Shown piece by piece: positions 59,901-64,000 of a stretch of DNA of 64,000 nt (position 1 is the first letter of the stretch; every line of letters begins with the position of its first letter). Position numbers and translations under genes: made by a program. The stretch lies in contig NW_019028982.1 of NCBI RefSeq assembly GCF_002105155.1, positions 1,076,501 to 1,140,500 of the forward strand, read 5' to 3'. Source of the stretch: Lobosporangium transversale (taxonomy: Eukaryota > Mortierellomycota > Mortierellomycetes > Mortierellales > Mortierellaceae). The notes under the pieces were generated by a model, which did no database searches, was not told the DNA's origin, and was given only the letters and a program-made list of their open reading frames with translations.

Positions 59901-62315
59901 ACTCAAAGGAAAAACAAGGATCTTGGTAACCCATGGTATCCATCATTTGAGCGAAGTTGATAAAATTATCATGATGAAAGATGGCATGATCGCATCTCAG
60001 GGCTCATACAACGATCTGATGGCGGAAAAAGCCATGTTCTACATGCTTTTCAAGGAGTATGCCCTCCAGAAGCGCCGAAACTCTGAGGATGGCGAAAACA
60101 GTAAGGCGGCCATCACTGAGTCATCCACATCTACCTCTTCATTCACACATCTTAAGGTTCGCTCATCGAGCCCATACGACGCAGGGATTGAGAATGACGA
60201 GATCTCAAGTAACGGGACTTTAGACCAAGGGATAGACACTCCGACGGCTGAGCCTCCTGAAGCGAGAGTCTCGGCAGCCGAGGCTGGATTGGAAAGCGGT
60301 GCACAAGCAGCTACGATGCTAGACGGAAAAACCATTGTGGATGAAGACATCAAGGAAGGCAACGTTAGCTTTGAAATCTTTTTAGCCTATGTGCGGGCAA
60401 TGTAAGTTTACTGCTTGTCAAATACGTGAGAAGATAAAGATGGGACTTCATATGTTCAATGTGCTGACTGCTTATTGGTTTATGTTTTTATTATGGTATT
60501 TATCTTCTAAATAGATCTTACAAGTATTCGATCATAGTCATCCTTCTGTATGTTCTCCAGCAAGCTTCGTTGATGGGGACCAGCCTTTGGCTCAAGCACT
60601 GGATCAAGCGTAGTGAGAAGGCCTTACGTAGCGGTTATGAGGATGAAAACAGCCCCCCGCCATCCTTAAAGGCGTTCCTGTCAGTCTTTGCGCTACTGAC
60701 ATCAGCTTACGTTCTTTTGTGTATGGCTACAATTTATGCCTCCTTCGTTGTCGCTCGTATCCGAGCTTCGTCGCTATTGCATTCGGATCTCTTGTCCAGG
60801 CTATTTCGCCTACCTTCCTCCTTTTTCGACACAACGCCGCTTGGGAGGATTATTAACCGCATCTCAGGCGACATGGAAGCAATTGATGACAGACTTCCCT
60901 GGAGGGTTTCCGATACTTTGATGTTTTCAACGTCTGTCGTATCTAGCATTATCATTGTGTCAATTTCAGCCCCGCTGTTCTTGGTGAGCCTACCTTTTTT
61001 TATGGTGGCTGTCTTAATGATTCAGCGTAAGTATCTCCACGCTTCAAGGGCGGTCAAGCGTATTTTCCATGTCTCCAAGTCGCCGATCTATCAGCATTTT
61101 AACGAGACGCTCAATGGAGTGCTTTCGATCCGCGCCATGCGATATCAGGCTCAATTTATTGAAGAAAATTTGACTAGGGTGGATACTCACACGAATGCTC
61201 ATGTAGCCTACACCTACTGTATTCGATGGGTTGAGGTTCGTCTTCAGTGTTTGTCTGCATTTGCTATTGTGGTGGTCGCGATAGCATTTGTGGTGTCTCA
61301 CGATAAAGTTGATCCAGCCACTGCCGGTTTAGCTATGAGTTTCGTTTTGACCACCACACAGGATATCAGCTATTTAGTCAGGAGCTACTGTGAACTACAG
61401 AACCTGTTGGTGGCCGTCGAGCGTGTGTGTGAATATACTGATCTGCCAACAGAGGCACCCGAGAACCTGCCTTTACCGTTACCTCTAATAGGATCTGAGG
61501 AAGTATGGCCTCCCAAAAAGGGCTCAATCGTGTTTGATCACTACTCGACTCGATACCGTGAGAGGCTGGGCCTTGTTCTGGACAATGTGTCGTTTGATAT
61601 TAAGGCAGGCGAGCGTGTGGGTATTGTAGGTCGCACGGGTGCAGGCAAGTCATCTTTGGCTCTAGCGCTGTTTAGGATGATTGAAGCTGCAGATAGCCAC
61701 CTAGCTAATGGTAGCGCAAGCTCGGATATAGTAACTGAAGCTCACAGGAGCTGCAGAGGCAAGATTGAAATTGATGGAGTAGACATCTCAACGCTGGGCC
61801 TGGTAGACCTTCGCCAGGCACTAGCAATCATCCCTCAGGACCCTGTTCTCTTCGCGGGCTCTGTCCGTGAGAACCTTGATCCGTTCTCGGAACATGTAGA
61901 CCAGTCTCTTTGGGAAGCGTTAGAGCGAGCATATTTGAAATCGTACATCCAGCAACTGCAAGGGGGCTTATCCTTCCAAGTGTCACAAAACGGCGAGAAT
62001 TTCTCAGTGGGCCAACGGTCATTAATTTGTTTAGCTCGAGCATTGCTTCGGAAAACTAAGATCCTGGTCTTGGATGAAGCAACTTCTGCGGTAGATGTGG
62101 AAACGGATGAGCTTATTCAACAAACAATTCGGCGAGAGTTTCAAAACCGAACCATTTTGACGATTGCACATAGGATAAAGACCGTCATGGATTACGACAA
62201 GATATTGGTGATGGAACAAGGTAGAGTTGTAGAGTTTGGTCAGCCAGAGATTCTGTTACAGCGTAAGGAGGGCTCATTATTCTACAAACTGGCAAAGCAA
62301 GCGGGCGAAGTGTAG
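56947..62315 (+). CDS. ABCC (MRP-type) full-length ABC transporter
   Basis: 1593 residues in six exons: 56947-57045, 57170-57219, 57346-57583, 57707-58595, 58697-60401, 60515-62315, all in phase. An extra N-terminal membrane domain (TMD0, about 40-165) is followed by TMD1-NBD1-TMD2-NBD2. NBD1: Walker A GRVGQGKSS near 689, signature LSGGQKQR near 779, Walker B IYLLDDPLSAVDAH. NBD2: GRTGAGKSS near 1366, signature FSVGQRSL near 1489, ILVLDEATSAVD. The FSVGQ signature and DDPLSAVDAH are family-typical. Homologues (yeast Ycf1, Ybt1, Bpt1) move glutathione conjugates, metals or bile-salt-like anions into the vacuole; the substrate here is unknown. The acceptor of intron 2 lies directly after a 26-base A tract. 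ATG at 56947 is the first in frame. Confidence 0.92.
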
Positions 62316-62515
62316 AAACGGTGGAAATGAGAATTGTTTTTTATTTATTTATTTTTGGCCTGTTGCTTGCTTATAGAGATAAAAAAAAAAAACAATATAA
62401 AAGAAGACTATACAGCTCTACAATGACAACACAATGTACCAAACTCCATTCTCATATCCCTCGATGCATCTTTGGAAGAGGGGTTTCTCTTTTTTTTTAT
62501 AGACATTTAAACCAT

Positions 62516-64000
62516 TTAAACACTTGGTACGAATACTCCGTGGAAGTTGTGTGGTGGGATCTTGCCTGCTGGCATCTCTGCCCTTGCAATCTCTTCCATG
62601 GTCTGAGCATTAAGGACCAACATGAATCCCGAGCGGCGGCCACCGTCCAAGACAATCGATAATAGCACACCATCATCTTCCTCTGTAGCATTTGGGGTAG
62701 GCACAAAGACGGGCTCCGAGGGCGTACACTTGTCTTCCATCCAGAACTTGGCAGCATTAGTTTGGTCACCATTCTTGATCTTGTCTAGATCTACTTTGAT
62801 GAGGCGATCATAGATTAGGGTCCGGTTCAAGCCTGAGCGGTTGACACCATACGTATAGCGATAGTTGCGGAGATATCGGCTGGGATTGATAGAGGGTAAT
62901 TCAAAGTTGATGGCTTCGTCCAGTTCAAAGTCTATAAGCGCAGGAACGGGTGTTGGCTGCTCACGAGGTGAAGCTGCAGAGAGTGACGCTTGCTTGGTCA
63001 CATCTTTGAGACGGTAGCGACGCAACTTGGCCTGCTGTGTGGGCTTGCCATGGGTCTCATTACGGAGGTTTTCAATGTAGTAATCGCCAATAACAGTATG
63101 ATCCTTATTGATTGTGAAAGAAAAGAAAAAGAATAAAGACGGAGAAGTAAGTAATAGGAACTGGAGAAACCGGCTATTTTTTTTTTTTTTTTTTTTTTAC
63201 CTTGTATGCAGCAATATCGAGGACAATGTCATCCCCATCATCAAATCCATTGATACTATGGAAGGCGTAAAAAGGATCACATTCAAATGTGGCCACATGT
63301 CGTCCCCGAAGGCGATCCACAACATAAAAGGAAGACTTGAGAGTGGGGTCATGAGCCTTGAAGGATTCCCAGGCATTACCATACCATAGAACGCTCATTC
63401 CCCATGCGGCGAAATCACACTGCCAATGTGCTACAACAACATAACGCTTGGTCATACAGAAGCTGTGTAGGTATGAAGGGCGAGGTGATTTAATTTCAGC
63501 TAGGATATCCAAATCAGGTTCGTGGGCCCTTCCTTTCATAGACTCTCGGATCTGGACGACTTTGTAGACAGAGGTTGGGCCAAAAGTTAACAAGACTGTA
63601 TAATGCTCGTTCGTATCGGGGTCCACGCATGGATGAGCTGGCGCCAAATTGCTGGCTTTGAGTGAATCATCGATGTCTCCGTAGGTGAATAGGCGGATGG
63701 GCTCTAATGTGACTGGATCAAGTTCCTGCAAGACATTACCATCCGTGTTCATGACGAAGTTACGGACATTTGAGTCGGTTTTGCCGTCATTGCTTTTGTG
63801 CCTCTTGGCTGGATCTTCTTTGAAGCCCGGGAAATTGATTGTAGGGATAACGGCGACGTTAGTGTCGGTGCCTGAGATTGGAGCTCCACCCAGGGTTGCA
63901 GTCTTGAATGTTGTGAAAAACTTTTGAAAGATGGTCTTGCAAGGATCACGTTGACAGAAGGTTACACCTGTCACTCTCTCGGCTTTTTTATATCGCTCTC
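62516..64000 (-). CDS. Carotenoid cleavage oxygenase (RPE65/NinaB family), 5' end outside window
   Basis: C-terminal 461 or so residues of a carotenoid oxygenase; the frame is open at the right edge. Exons seen: 64000-63201 and 63103-62516, joined in phase (AYK|DHTVIG). The four iron-binding histidines can be placed: APAHPCVDP, SYLHSFCM, YAFHSING and HNFHGVFVPS near the end. Family members cleave carotenoids with oxygen, for example beta-carotene to retinal; in Mucoromycota this feeds trisporic-acid-type signals. The exact substrate cannot be told. NETHGKPTQQAKLRRYRL and PSINPSRYLRNYRYTYG are also typical. It converges with the ABCC gene, 200 bp apart. The intron contains a T tract of about 21 bases next to the donor. 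Confidence 0.9.

Overview
The window looks like nuclear DNA of a filamentous, early-diverging fungus. Genes carry several short GT-AG introns, spacers are AT-rich, and homopolymer tracts of 20-30 bases are common. The gene set is typical of fungi: an AFI1-type Arf3-docking protein, retromer VPS5, SNF5 with a C-terminal zinc finger, and a large IBTK-like protein. The overall style suggests Mucoromycota, most likely Mortierellomycotina; this is an inference from gene content, not a database result. Exon structures were built by hand from splice signals, reading phase and family knowledge.

Left part (1-15 kb): a VPS5-type sorting nexin (34-2436), an intronless beta-hydroxyacid dehydrogenase (3615-4574) and a small predicted beta-trefoil protein (7135-7581). 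These sit in a gene-poor stretch with repeats. Two direct, decayed copies of a primase-like fragment lie at 4744-5289 and 10035-10560. A decayed or intron-split unknown gene lies around 8.1-9.6 kb. A 3.8 kb hAT transposon with inverted repeats over 300 bp and a broken transposase lies at 10966-14742.

Middle part (15-31 kb) is dense housekeeping: an AFI1/DENN-like polarity protein (15084-17942), the tandem-cassette helicase ASCC3/Slh1 on the minus strand (18023-25368), and a divergent IBTK-like ankyrin/RCC1/BTB protein (25589-30731). ASCC3/Slh1 is a ribosome quality-control helicase and IBTK-like proteins are Cullin-3 adaptors, so the shared 220 bp promoter joins two proteostasis genes.

Right part (31-64 kb): a homeodomain factor (minus), a divergent protein built of three related modules, a gene-poor AT-rich gap (35.7-38 kb), a secreted protein, an ABCG transporter with a cysteine-rich ectodomain (minus), an F-box protein, a Cid1/TUTase-type nucleotidyltransferase, SNF5 (minus), tubulin cofactor E, a full-length ABCC transporter, and the C-terminal part of a carotenoid oxygenase (minus) running off the right edge.

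No rRNA, convincing tRNA or CRISPR array was seen. No obviously new multi-gene system is evident. The best leads are the paired primase-like relics, the in-frame TAG inside the glutamine tract of the TUTase gene, two functionally forced GC-AG introns, and the three-module protein.
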